52,500 nt of DNA from Prorocentrum cordatum (Eukaryota; Sar; Dinophyceae; Prorocentrales; Prorocentraceae), in the NCBI GenBank assembly GCA_963575745.1, contig CAUYUJ010000718.1:2501-55000 (forward strand), given 5' to 3'. Both the position numbers and the translations under genes were made by a program. Of the stretch, positions 1-10,102 are shown piece by piece. A model generated the notes under the pieces. That model worked only from the letters and a program-made list of their open reading frames with translations. It had not been told where the DNA came from and searched no databases. Within the stretch, counting starts at the first letter, position 1; each line of letters begins with the position of its first letter.

Positions 1-99
1 GCTGCCCAAGGGCAGTGGATATGAAGCACACCGCAGTTACGGACAAGAGTGAAACGGCGGGCGGGATGGGTCGCGGGATGGGTCGCGGGAGGGACGCCG

Positions 100-140
<41 letters not shown>

Positions 141-880
141 TACTAGCACGTGGGGACACTCCGTTCTCACCAGTGCCAGGGTTTTCATAGGAGGCGGGCA
201 ATACCCCCACTTTGTGGGGGGGCCGGTTCAAGCTCTACCAAATTTCCAAACGACTCTTCGCCACCACCCACACCCAGCTTCCCGCCCTATGACGTTCGGA
301 CACTTCACTTCGTGGCATGCGGACGACCGTGGCTACTATTCAGGGCCCCGCGGCCGACGACGACGGCGTGCGCGCGCGAAGAAAAAACGAATGTGTCCCG
401 CATGGTATTATTTGACAGGGATGATGGCCCTGGCAGGTGCGCAACCGTTGTTGCAGAAGTTCGAAAAAGTTGCTCGCAAAAGCCCGTTTGACAGAAATGA
501 TTAAAAAGTGTTGGGTTTCCTACGAATCCGCAAGAGCGCGCGGGATGAAATTTTGACAATTTTTTTTTTTGAAAAACCATTGGTTTTTTTTTGATGTTTT
601 TATGTTAAAATCGTTACGAACACTAAGGTTTTGGAAGGATTTCGTCTTGCGCGCGCGAATGTCCACTTTACCTTATTTTTTGCAAGGGATTCTTGAAATT
701 TGATTATATTAGAACAAGAAATGTCATTTTATAGTGTTTTTTGCAAGGGAAAACGGATTACAACAAAACAACCGGATCTGTATCACATCTTTTACCTGAG
801 GCTTCCTCACGAAAATGATGAAAATGTAGCTGCGGCCTAGGCGGCGCAGGGGGGGCGCGCACCAGGGGGCCCAACAATAA
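1..880. other. Gene-free left edge with a CAA microsatellite and an AT-rich patch
   Basis: No gene is supported here. A 13-bp tandem (GCGGGATGGGTCG) at about 60-90 is followed by about 13 CAA triplets at 101-139. A perfect hairpin with 7-bp arms (CCCCCAC / GTGGGGG, 3-nt loop) lies at 204-220. It resembles the C/G palindrome conserved in the composite array that starts at 880. About 540-800 is unusually AT-rich with T-runs, and the word TTTTTTGCAAGGGA occurs twice, near 676 and 737. Open frames across 49-504 have no recognisable domain and their ends depend on the CAA run. Confidence 0.7.
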
Positions 881-899
881 TTATTCTTTAGAATAAATA

Positions 900-1156
900 A
901 TGTTCAACAACAACAACAACATCATCAACAAACACAACAATAGCAACAACAACAACAGCAACAACAACAGCAGCAACAACAGCAACAACAACAACAACGA
1001 CAACACCACCAACATCAACAACACCACCAACAACAACAACAACACTAGCAACAACAGCAACAACAGCAGCAACCGCACCACCGACAACAACAACAGCAAC
1101 AGCAACAGCAACAACAACAGCAACACCACCACCACCACAACGACCACCAACAACAA
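900..1156. repeat. CAA/CAG-rich trinucleotide tract of composite unit 1
   Basis: About 255 bp of interrupted CAA/CAG/CACCAC triplets on the + strand. It translates as Asn/Thr-rich on + and Leu/Val-rich on -, giving long but meaningless open frames. The composite module AAGACTGTTCGCTC follows directly. Confidence 0.95.
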
Positions 1157-1385
1157 TCATGTTAAGACTGTTCGCTCTTATTCGCTCGAGTGTTATGACA
1201 CGCGGATTTCCCAAACCCTCGATACCAACCATCTTCGTCTTCGATCGTACCCCTTTGGGGGGTATATCCTTCTTCCCTGCAAGCCGGGCCCCGGCAAGAG
1301 GCGCGGCGGCCGCGGACCGTCGGCCTGGCCAGCGGCAACGCTGATCGGCGGCAGCCCGACACCAAGAGGGACGGACAGGGGACCG

Positions 1386-1388
1386 ACC

Positions 1389-1432
<44 letters not shown>
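1386..1432. repeat. GAC trinucleotide tract
   Basis: Roughly 15 GAC/GGC triplets inside composite unit 1, just before the 21-bp minisatellite block. Confidence 0.9.
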
Positions 1433-1433
<1 letters not shown>

Positions 1434-1455
1434 AGCGCAAGCGAGAGCGACAGCG

Positions 1456-2168
1456 GGGCCACAAAGGGCAGGAAGCGGGCCACAAAGGGCGACAGCGGGG
1501 CCACGAAGGGCATGCGTATGGGGCCACGAAGGGCGCGAACGAGCGGGGGCCACGAAGGGCAGGCAGATAATGCAGGGCCACAGAGGGCAACGACGGGGCC
1601 ATTGGGGGTAGCACCTGGGCCACGTAGGATAGCGAAGGGGCCACAAAGGGCGACAGCGGGGCCACGAAGGGCATGCATATGGGGCCACGACGGGCGCGAA
1701 CGAGCGGGGGCCACGAAGGGTATACTTCTATTGGGCCGCAGAGGGTAAGGACGGGGCCACTAAGGGCAGCTACGCGGCCACGAAGGGCAGCGGCCACGAA
1801 GGGCTGCAACGGGGCCAAGAAGGGCAGCAAGGGGGTCACCACAAGGGGTGCAACGGGGTCACGACGGGCAGCGAGGGAACCACGAAGGGCTGCAACGGGT
1901 CCACGAAGGGCAGCGAGGGGGCCACGAAGGGCTGCAACGGGGCCACGAAGGTCAGCGAGGGGGCCACGAAGAGCTGCAACGGGGCCACGAAGGGCAGCGA
2001 GGGGGCCACGAGGGCTGCAACGGGGCCACGAAGGGCAGCGAGGGGGCCACGAATGGCTGCAACGTGTCCACGAAGGGCAGCGAGGGAGCCACGAATGGCT
2101 GCAACGTGTCCACGAAGGGCAGCGAGGGGGCCACGAAGGGCTGCAACGGGGACACGAAGGGCAGCGAG
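1456..2168. repeat. 21-bp minisatellite, block 1
   Basis: About 33 copies of a 21-bp unit with the core GGGGCCACGAAGGGC and a variable 6-bp tail, mostly AGCGAG or TGCAAC, which alternate in the second half to give a 42-bp super-unit. The first half also shows a super-period near 160 bp, because the word GGGCATGC(A/G)TATGGGGCC recurs at 1508 and 1669. Since 21 is a multiple of 3, all frames tend to stay open, producing 'proteins' such as GPRRAARGPRRAATG that should not be annotated. Confidence 0.95.
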
Positions 2169-2189
2169 ATCCCGATTCCTAAGTCAGCT

Positions 2190-2440
2190 GCGAAGGAGTC
2201 CTAAGCGCGAGCGCGGTAAATTGTGGGAAACTCCAACGCGAGAACGCGATTTTGGAGTAATTTGCAAGCGAGTCTCCAGCGAGAGCGGCGACTCTCAGAG
2301 CGCCGAGAGAGCGATTCCCGAATAAAGTGCAAGGGGTCCCAAGCGAGAGCGCGATTCCTGAGAGTAAAATGCTAAATTGTGAGAAGTCTCAGACAAGAGC
2401 CGCCGTTGTTGTAATCCGAGGGCCAAGAACGCAGTTCGAG
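2190..2440. repeat. About 35-bp GCGAGAGCGCGATTCC repeats, unit 1
   Basis: Degenerate tandem copies of a 30-45 bp word containing (A)AGTCC..AGCGAGAGCGCGATTCCTGAGTAAAT. It ends in the GTTGTTGTAATCC word that precedes the next CAA tract. Similar runs occur at about 2945-3240, 3370-3560, 4195-4400, 5395-5840 and 6290-6490. Confidence 0.8.
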
Positions 2441-4849
2441 CCTTGTGCCTTACTCTGGTACAAAAACGAGGGGCGAACCGCGGAGGAAACACTTCAAATG
2501 AAAAGCACAATGTTTACCGGAAGCGGGGATCAACCCACATTATTCTTCAGTAGCGAGAGTTCAGCAGCAACGGCAACAACAACACCACCACAACCAACAA
2601 CAACAACAAGTTGAAGACTGCTCGCTCTCATCTGCTCGCGTGCCATCCAGCACGTATACCCCATACCCTCGATACCCACCTTCTTCGTCTTCAGTCGTAT
2701 CCCCTTAGGGTATATCTTTCTTACCTGCAACGTGCATTTCGTGCAACAACTAAGGCAGGCGAAGAGAGGACGGATGGAAGGGAAAAGGGTGAGAGAGGAG
2801 GATGGAACACGAGAAAGAGTAGCAGGAGAGGGGGCCAGGAGCAGAAAACACGTGGCATAACCAGAAGGGCAGATCGGGCGGGTGGATCCGAACAGGCGGG
2901 CCCAGGCGGCCAGGTCGAGCAGGCGGGTTGCTGAAGCGTGCGTCCTGCACAAATCGCGAGGAAGCTTTAGGCTTTAGGGACAGCGCGATTCCAAACAACA
3001 TCTCGCCAAGACATCCACAGCGAGAGCGTGATTCCTGAGTGTCGACGGCGCGGCTTTTGAATCGAGTGCGAGGAAGTTCGAAGCGACAGGGCGATTCGTG
3101 ATTGACGAAAGCGCGACGCCTGAATAAATTACAAGGAACTATCCGGCGAGAGCACGATTCTTCAATCAATTGAACGGAAGTCCCTAGCGAGAGCAAACTT
3201 CTCCAATACATTGCGAGGAAATCTCAGGCGGGAACCGCTGTTGTTGTAAGCTGGGGGCCAGGGACACAATTTGAGCAGGAAGATTTTCTCCGGTAAAATC
3301 GCAGCGAGCCCCAGGAGGAGCACTTCATTTGAAAAAAACACGTGTGTCACGCGAATGCGTGAGTCCTGCATAATTCGCCAGGGAATCTCAGGCGAGAACG
3401 CGATTCCAAAGTAAATTATGAGGAACTCCCAAGCCAGAGCGCGATTCCTGAATGGCGAGGGTGTGGCGCCTGAATAAATTGCTAGGAAGTCACAAGCGAA
3501 AGCGCGATTCTGGGATACATTGAAAGGAAGCCCCTAGCGAAGAAGTGTCAGGCGGGAGCCGTTGTTGTCGTAGCCCGTGGGCAAGGGGCGCAGTTTGAGC
3601 GGGAAGACTTTCCCTGCTAGAAGGCAGGGTGCGAGCCCTGGGAGAAGCACTTCAATTGAAAAACACATATGGTACCGGAGGGGGGGATCAACAACAGCAG
3701 CAGCAGCAACAACACGAACAACAACACCAACAACACAACAGCAACATCAACAACAACAACAAGCATAGCTTAAAAACCTGTTCGCTCTCATCTGATCGCG
3801 TGCCATTCGACACGTATATCCCAAACCCTCGATACCCGCCCTGCTCGTCTTCGACCGTGCCCCATTGGGGATACACACACATATACACACACACGTTTTT
3901 TTGTTCCCTCTCTCTCTCTCACTCTCTCTCTTTCTAACCTGCAACGTGCAGTTCATGCAGCCTCGAAGGAAGGGGAGGAGAGGACGGATGGAAGGAAGGG
4001 ACCAGGGGGAGGGAGGAGGATGGAGCACGAGAGAGAGAGAGAGAGTAGCAGGAGTGGGGCGAGGAGCAGGAAACTCGTGGCAGAACCGGATGGGCAGATC
4101 GGGCAGGTTGACCCCGACGGGTGGGTCGGGAAGGCAGGCCCCGGCGGCCAGGTCGAGCAAGCGGGTTGCTGAAGCGGGCGTCCTGCATGAACCGCGAGGA
4201 GGTTTCGAGCTCTAGCGCACTTCCCAAATACATCAAAATACATCCGCAAAGAAAGCGTGATTCCTGACTGCTGGGGGTGCGGCGTCTTGATACCTTGCGA
4301 GGAAGTCCCCACGCGGGAGCGCAATTCCTGTATACATTGTGTGGAAGTGCCGCGCGAGAGCGCGACTAGGGAATAATTGATGCGGCAATATCAGGTGGGA
4401 GCCGTTGTTGCTGTTGTAACCCGGGGGAACAACAACAATCATTTCAAGACTGTTCGCTCCTATCTGCTCACGTGCCAATCAACACGTAGATCCCAGACCC
4501 TCGGTACCCGCCCTCGTCGTCTTCGATCGTACCCCCTTGGGGGTAGATCTTCCTTACCTGCCACGTGTATTCAATGCAGCCTTTTAAACAAGGGAAGAGA
4601 GGACGGGTGAAAGGGGGAGTGAGAAGAATGGAGCACGAGACATATTAGCAGGAGCGGGGCAAGGAGCAGAAAACGAGTGGTAGAACCAAACGGGCAGATC
4701 GGGTGGGCAGACCCATAGCGGGCAGGTCGGGAAGGCGGGCCCAAGCGACGAGGTCGAGCAGACGGGTTGCTGAAGCATGGGTCCTGCATGAATCGCGAGG
4801 AAGTCTCGAGCGATAACGCGATTCCCTAGTAAATCGTGAGAAAGCCAGC

Positions 4850-5260
4850 GAGGGCCACAGGGCATAAAATCCGAGGCCACAGAGGGCAGCGACGGGGCCG
4901 CTGAGGGCAGCACCGGAGCCACGAAGGGCAGCGAGGGAGCCACAAAGGGCGACAGCGGGGCCACGAGGGGCATGCATATGCGGCCACGACGGGAGCGAGC
5001 GGGGGCCACGAAGGGCATTCGCATACGGGGCCACAAAGGGCGACAGCGGGACCACTGAGGGCAGCAAATGGGGCCACGAAGGGCAGCGAGGGAGCCACGA
5101 GAGGCGACAGCGGGGCTACGAAGGGCAAGCGAATGGGGCCACGACGGGCGCGTGCGAGCGGGGGCCACGAAGGGCATATAATGCGGTGCCACAAAGGGCA
5201 GCGACGGGGCCACTGAGGGCAGCAACGGGGCCACGAAGGGCAGCGAGCGAAGGCGACCGC
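4850..5260. repeat. 21-bp minisatellite, block 2
   Basis: A second block of the same GGGGCCACGAAGGGC-type unit, about 19 copies, inside a later composite unit. It has the same longer super-period: GGGCATGCATATG-like words at 4968 and 5123. Sharing both levels of periodicity with block 1 implies the blocks were duplicated as part of a larger unit, not built independently. Confidence 0.9.
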
Positions 5261-6654
5261 GGAACCAGTACGGGCAGCGAGGGGCATCGAAGGCGGGCGA
5301 AGGGCAACGAGCGGCGACTGCAGTCATTAACGGTTTGGTCGGGCGGGCAGGCCCCGACGGGCGGGTCGAGCGGGCGGGTCGTTGAAGCGTGAGTCCTGCT
5401 TGAAACACGAGGCAATATGTAGCGGGGGCGCGATTCCTGATTGTCGAGGACCGGCATCTGGATAAATTGTGCGGAAATATCAAGCGAAGCTGTTCGGCGG
5501 TAGGATGCGAGGAAGTCCCAAGCGAGAACGCGATTCTATAATACGCTTCTATACTACATTGTCAGGAAGTTTCAGGCGGGAGCCGCAGTTCGGTGGTAAA
5601 TTGCCAGGAAGTCCAAAGCGAGAGCGCGATTCTTCAAGAAATTGTCAGGAAGTCTCAGGCGGGAGCCGTTGTTGTTGTAGTCTGGGGTGGGGGACCAACA
5701 ACGCAGTTTGACCCGGACTAAATTGCGAGGAAGTCTCAAGCGGGAGCGCCGTTCCTGAGTAAATTGGGGGGAAATCTCTCAGACGGGAAGGGGAGTCCTG
5801 AGTAAATTTGGAGAAAGTCTGAGGCGGGAGCCGTTGTTGTTGTAGTCCGGGGGGGCAATGGCACAGTTTGACCACCAACACTATCCCTGTCAAACAATAA
5901 GGTGCAAGCGTCGAGGGGCACACTTAGACCGAGAAAACACAGCATGCACCTGTGAGGGGGGATCAGCAATAATCATTCTTCAGAAATGAGAGTTCAACAA
6001 CAACAACACCGCCAACAACAACGACAATATCAATCACTTGAAAACTATTTGCTCTTAATTTGCTCGCGGACCATTCAACACGTGTAGCCCCAACCATCAG
6101 TACCTGCCCTCTTCGTTTTCGAACGTACCCCCTTAGGGGTATACATCTGTATCACCTGCAACAAGTCTTGCGTGCAATCAGAATCAGACGGGCAGATCGG
6201 GTGGGTAGACCCGAACGGGCGGGTTGTGAAGGCGGGCCCAGGCGGCCAGGTCGAGCAGGCGGGTTGCTGAATCGTGCGTCCTGCATGAATCGCGAAGAAA
6301 TATCGAGCGATAGCGCGATTCCCAAGTAAATGGTCAGGACATCCACAGCGAGAGCGTGATTCCTGAGTGTCGAGGGCGCGGCGACTGCATAAATTGCGAG
6401 GGTGTCCCACACGAGAGCGCGATTCCTGTATGAATATGGGGACGTCCTGCGCGAGAGCGCGATTTGGGAATACATTGGGAAATATCAGGCGGGAGCCGTT
6501 GTTGTTGCAACTCGGGGGGCCAGGGGCGCAGTTTGACGCTCAAGCCTTCCCCTGATAAAAAAACAGGGTGCGAGCCCCTGGAAAGGCAATTGAAAAATAC
6601 AAGGTGCACAAGGCGGGGGTGATCAACAGTAACATTTCTTCAGATTTGAGAGTT

Positions 6655-7008
6655 CAACAAGAACAACACCAGCAACAACACCATCAACAGCAACAACAAC
6701 CTTAAAGACAACCGCAACGACGAAATCACAACACCACACCAACAACATTATCATCAACAACCACAACAGCAACGACAACAGCAACAACAACAGCAACACC
6801 AGCAACAACAACACCACCACCCCACCACCACCACCATCGCCACCATCACCACCAACAACAACTATACCAACAACAACAATGACAACAATAACGCAACGCG
6901 ACGCAACAACAACAACAACAACAACATCAACAACAGCAACAACAACAACAACAACAACAACAACACCAACAACAACAACAACAACAACAACAACAACCAA
7001 CAACAATA
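6655..7008. repeat. CAA-rich tract of the last composite unit
   Basis: About 350 bp of interrupted CAA/CACCAC triplets closing the composite array. Single-copy sequence resumes at about 7010. Confidence 0.95.
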
Positions 7009-7091
7009 ACCCGCGCAGCGGAATCACACTTCCGCCACGCCGCCTAGGGAGAACGAGTGACCGCTCGACCCCCTTCACTGTGCAAATCTCG

Positions 7092-7183
7092 CCGCCCCAG
7101 ATGAACGGGAAAGTCAGCCCCCACATCGCCGACACCACGAGCAGCCCTGCCTCGGGGCTTCGCAGCTTCGCAGCCGCGCCCAT
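7092..7183 (-). CDS. Possible first exon of an EamA/DMT-like membrane transporter
   Basis: Reading leftward from the ATG at 7183, the peptide starts MGAAAKLRSPEAG and continues LLVVSAMWGLTFPFIWGG. The pattern of hydrophobic residues, A-x-W-G-x-T-F-P-F/V-I, resembles the first transmembrane helix of EamA/drug-metabolite-transporter proteins. No further transporter sequence is visible in this window. A GC-type donor (GCGAGA, about 7091), a class dinoflagellates use, could end the exon; the composite repeat array would then lie in the intron. A proline run encoded by the GGA/CCT microsatellite precedes the ATG in frame. The evidence is one helix-sized motif, so the assignment is tentative. The SL relic at 7229 points the other way and cannot be this gene's leader. 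It could also be a chance hydrophobic stretch or an exon fragment. Confidence 0.27.
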
Positions 7184-7199
7184 GGCGGCGGGGGGGGGG

Positions 7200-7228
7200 C
7201 AGGGAGGAGGAGGAGGAGGAGGAGGAGG
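7200..7228. repeat. GGA microsatellite
   Basis: About nine GGA triplets directly abutting the 5' end of the SL relic. Confidence 0.95.
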
Positions 7229-7250
7229 TCCGTAGCCATTCTGGCTCAAG
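7229..7250 (+). other. Dinoflagellate spliced-leader (SL) relic
   Basis: The 22 bases contain CCGTAGCCATT and TGGCTCAAG in the right order and spacing. This is the conserved dinoflagellate SL with one change (a C in the run of four T). In an SL-RNA gene the sequence would continue into a GT splice donor; here it continues CCGTCCGCAG, so it is not an SL-RNA gene. SL sequence in genomic DNA is known in dinoflagellates as a relic of processed mRNAs that were reverse transcribed and re-inserted. The word TGGCTCGAG at 7274-7282 differs by one base from the last nine SL bases and may be an older, truncated relic just downstream. Confidence 0.8.
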
Positions 7251-7259
7251 CCGTCCGCA

Positions 7260-8430
7260 GCGCACGACCCCCCTGGCTCGAGTGTGCCTCGCGCGTGGGC
7301 CTTGCCTCAGGAATCTTCACGGGCCTGTTCTGACATAGGAGGGCATGGGTGATGCATGCCCAGTTCCACTACGACGTACTGCTGCAGAGCGACGAACTCA
7401 CTGAGATTGGGCCCGCCTTTCGGCCGATCGGGCTATGCATCGGCTTGCCGAAAAGCTGAAGCACCTCTGGGTTAAGTATGGCGACCTTCTCCCATCGGTC
7501 GTATCCTTTTTCGACGATCCTGCTCTTGCAGATCGAGTTCTTGCGCTGGTTCCAGCTCTCGCGGACCTTCTGCATGGACGCCTTCCTGAGTATTCGGTGG
7601 TGCTTCGGCGGAACGTAGCCTTGCATGCGTCGGCGCCGCCTGGCTATGGATTCGGTTACATCAGCCAAGGAGCTCAGGAAACTGCAAAAAGGTGCCAGGC
7701 TGCCAAAGGCGTCGACGATGAATCCTGACGCTACCCCCTTTGCTCCGCAAGACTTGGGTGCCCCGCCTGTGGAGCTGCTGGGCAGGCCATGGTTGTGGGA
7801 GCCTTGCAATGTGACCTCGCCTTCGTCTCAGTCTCCTGGTGCTGAGGCCAGTTGAGCAGGGACCGACCGTCACGGCATTCCTATAGCCATGCCACGACAT
7901 GTTCTTAGAACCCAAAAATGCTCTAAGATCAAAAACAATGTTCTTAGAACATAAAGACGATGTGATACAACAAGACAGACTCCGCCAGAAATGTTCCAAG
8001 AACATTTCGTGGAAACCACAAAGGGTTCTTAGAATATTGTTTGGTAGGGCTATAGGCAAGCCTGGACGCTTCGCCGCTGCTTGAGCCAGAGGCAGGTGGA
8101 GAGGCTTCTGGCGTACTTGCTGCAGAGCCCGCGCCCCGCCCCCGCGGCAAGGGATAGTACACGCGACGCTTTTGGTGGGACTTTCACACTTGTGCGCGCC
8201 GGCGCGCAGGATAACTTCGAGGTCCGTCGGCGCAGGGGTCGCTCGAACGGCGACGTTCATGTTGCATGCGCACTGCGTGCGGGCATCACCCTGGCTGGCT
8301 CTGACACGCATGCGAGGAACACTCCTGCGCGGGCCGTGTACATCCTGTGTTCCGGCGTTCAGAAGCACAGTTCAGCATGGACCAGGCAGGGACATCCGCC
8401 GCCTTTCGACCCTCTCTATTTCATACATCT
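7260..8430. other. Unique-looking sequence with weak coding signal, no gene called
   Basis: GC-rich, largely repeat-free sequence downstream of the SL relic. Protein-like frames exist on both strands at 7352-7855 (listed separately). From 7900 to 8050 the word ATGTTCTTAGAAC recurs with its complement, giving short direct and inverted repeats (about 7900, 7938 and 8030). CTTGAGCCAGA at 8080-8090 is the complement of the last 11 bases of the 7229 SL variant and may be a short - strand relic. Confidence 0.5.
7352..7855 (+). other. Unassigned protein-like open region, frame changes
   Basis: Frame 2 from the ATG at 7352 reads MHAQFHYDVLLQSDELTEIG... to a stop at about 7459. Frame 1 (7435-7728) continues with an amphipathic Leu-rich stretch (RLAEKLKHLWVKYGDLLPSV, then FFDDPALADRVLALVPALAD). 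Both look compositionally like protein, and the switch suggests a +1 frameshift. However, the - strand frame 7809-7369 is also plausible (146 aa, containing VRESWNQRKNSICKSRIVEK), so the coding strand is uncertain. It lies about 100 bp downstream of the SL relic, so it could be the body of a retroposed cDNA. No family is recognised. Confidence 0.22.
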
Positions 8431-8521
8431 CTCCTCCTCCTCCTCCTCCTCCTCCTCCTCCTCCCTCCTCGTCCTCCTCCTCCTCCTCCTCCTCCTCCTC
8501 CTCCTCCTCCTCTTCCTCCTT
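8431..8521. repeat. CTC trinucleotide tract
   Basis: About 90 bp of CTC triplets with a single CTCGTC interruption. It separates the 7.3-8.4 kb open region from the retroelement remnant to its right. Confidence 0.95.
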
Positions 8522-8559
8522 TGGCACCATGCCTCTTACACTCCCTCGTTTCCCCCGTG

Positions 8560-9640
8560 GACGGGGACGGGGGTGGCACAGACGGGAGCGCGCCCGTCGA
8601 GCAGCCGTCAGAGTTATATCACGCATGTCAGGAGCGACAAGATTGGCTGGGAGTGATCACGGCAGTCCTGTGGCGCAAAGGAGTGGTACAAGCGAAGCAG
8701 CTGCCAGACAGCGCTGCCGACCAATCAGTGGAACTGTTCGTGCGGATGGGCATGTAGAATCAATCGCCCACGATCGCAGAATCGACATCGGTGCTGGGAC
8801 CACCAGACGCATGTGGACAAAGACGGTTCCAAGTCGGGTATCACCAACAGATCCAACGTCGCATAAGGGACATCATATCAACGCTGCCGGCAACAGCTCA
8901 AGCACATCAGGCTTGGTTACTGCCTCCAGCCAACACAGACGACACAGCGGAGTCCAAGAGAGATGTTCAGCATCGGATGTGCAAGCTTGCGGCAATCGTG
9001 CAATCAAAGCAGGGGTGACATCGGAAAGCAGAGAGATCGCAGTGCTAAAGCAGGCGTTGTTCAGCAACAAGCCGATCGCACCTCAGATCGAAGGCCTAAG
9101 GACTCGCCTGGCTCGAGAAGATAGCCGATCAGGTCCACGCAAAGAAGCATAGTGCACTAGCGTTACAGGAGGCGATCGAAGAGCACCTGAACGAGAAGGC
9201 CGAGCTCGAACTGTTGGTCAAAGGCATGAGGGAGGAGCGCGAGATTGCGGACGTCAATGGAGATGATCCCCAACCAGGAAGCACTGGACGAATTCAAGTA
9301 GAGCCATCGACTCCTTCGAAAGCAGTCGCAACATATGTCAGATCACAACCATGCAGAATATGCCGAATACGACTGCCAGACTCTCACTGCCGTCCTCGAG
9401 GTGTTGCAGAGCCAGGCCATCTTGACAGAGGGCATGGAAACACCCACGCCAACGACGGCAGCGGCGGCAGAGACAGGTGCAGCGAGCTCAGCGATGGTGT
9501 CAGTTCGCAAGGTACAGTTCGAGCGCAAAAGAGGAGGCTCCAAGGGCAAGGGTGCCAACGGCAAGGACGTGAAGATCGACGAGACCTAATGGCAGGAGAA
9601 GGACGAGGAGGAGGAGGAGGAGGAGGAGGAGGACCCAGGC
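8560..9640 (+). pseudogene. Frame-broken gag-like (ORF1-like) remnant of a retroelement
   Basis: Protein-like sequence continues across three + strand frames with stops between. Frame 1 (to 8757) ends ERQDWLGVITAVLWRKG...LPDSAADQSVELFVRMGM. After one in-frame stop, frame 1 continues 8770-9018 (IQRRIRDIISTLPATAQAHQ, then KRDVQHRMCKLAAIVQSKQG). Frame 3 carries IAVLKQALFSNKPIAPQIEG. Frame 1 resumes with a charged coiled-coil segment (LQEAIEEHLNEKAELELLV). From 9263 frame 2 reads MIPNQEALDEFK-stop, then HNHAEYAEYDCQTLTAVLEV and a Lys-rich tail to 9589. I read this as one ancestral protein with at least three frameshifts and two or more stops. Coiled-coil-rich ORF1/gag regions are common upstream of reverse transcriptase in LINE-type elements; an RNase H remnant in the same orientation 500 bp downstream supports this. 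The family was not matched directly. Confidence 0.35.
9605..9633. repeat. GGA microsatellite
   Basis: A short GGA run at the end of the gag-like remnant. Confidence 0.9.
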
Positions 9641-10100
9641 GAGTTCTAAAGGATGTGCGGCACGGAGTCCACATCGGCATCGGCCCAGGGGTTATTCAGG
9701 ATGGCCAGCCTCAGACAGACAGCGGGTACGTTCGTCTGCTCAGAGAGCGTCGTGAAAGAGCAACTTCGACACCATGACGTTCCATAGTCTAGTTGCTGAA
9801 ATCAAGCTTCCATAAGCCGCAAGATTTGGCAGTCCAGATTTTGTTTCAGAGATGGAAGCCCTATCTATTTCTTTTGGTGTCTCACGAGACACCATCACCA
9901 GCGCCAGCTGCCAATGCCTTGAATATGCCGAAGGGGTGCGGGCATGCCGATTTCAATCGACCCATGCCTATGCTCTAAGCGAGATGAAGCCACCTGGGCC
10001 ATCAATGGGGCGACCTAAGCAATCTGGCGTAGACTCCGATGTTGTGTTAGATATGCGGCGCGTTGATATGATTGGAGCAACAGACAAGGTTCGGTTCTAG
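9640..10100. other. Non-repetitive spacer between retroelement fragments
   Basis: AT-richer sequence with several short frames but no motif. If the gag-like and RNase H fragments belong to one element, a reverse transcriptase would be expected here, but the about 460 bp is far too short for one. Confidence 0.4.
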
Positions 10101-10102
10101 AG

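Larger units (their letters stand above)
880..7010. repeat. Composite higher-order repeat array, about six degenerate units of 0.65-1.6 kb
   Basis: The same ordered modules recur about six times: (1) a lead ending near GAGAGTTCAACAACAAC; (2) a CAA-rich tract; (3) a block of about 100 bp (AAGACTGTTCGCTC..., then GATACCC...CTTCGTCTTCGA) ending in a CCCC-TTA-GGGG palindrome; (4) in several units, a purine-rich stretch and a CGGGCGGGT-rich stretch; (5) a run of about 35-bp repeats (GCGAGGAAGTC...GCGAGAGCGCGATTCC); (6) a GTTGTTGTTGTAG word followed by GGGGCGCAGTTTGA. Module 3 starts near 1160, 2608, 3771, 4447 and 6035; the last unit (from about 6620) has only the lead and CAA tract. Spacings of about 1450, 1160, 680 and 1590 bp reflect insertion or loss of modules. 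Protein-like translations here are repeat shadows. Confidence 0.85.

Noticed and set aside
203-220. Rho-independent terminator from the CCCCCAC/GTGGGGG hairpin
   Set aside because: No T-run follows, and the genome is eukaryotic; more likely related to the palindromes of the composite array.
1673-2204. Arg/Gly-rich tandem-repeat 'protein' (GPRRAARGPRRAATG)
   Set aside because: The 21-bp unit leaves several frames open on both strands at once; no evidence for one being used.
7229-7250. SL-RNA gene
   Set aside because: The leader is not followed by a GT donor and no Sm-like site or tandem array is visible, so a relic is the better reading.
8080-8090. Third SL relic (complement of TCTGGCTCAAG)
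   Set aside because: Only 11 bases, with no upstream SL part; it could be chance. Mentioned in the regional note only.
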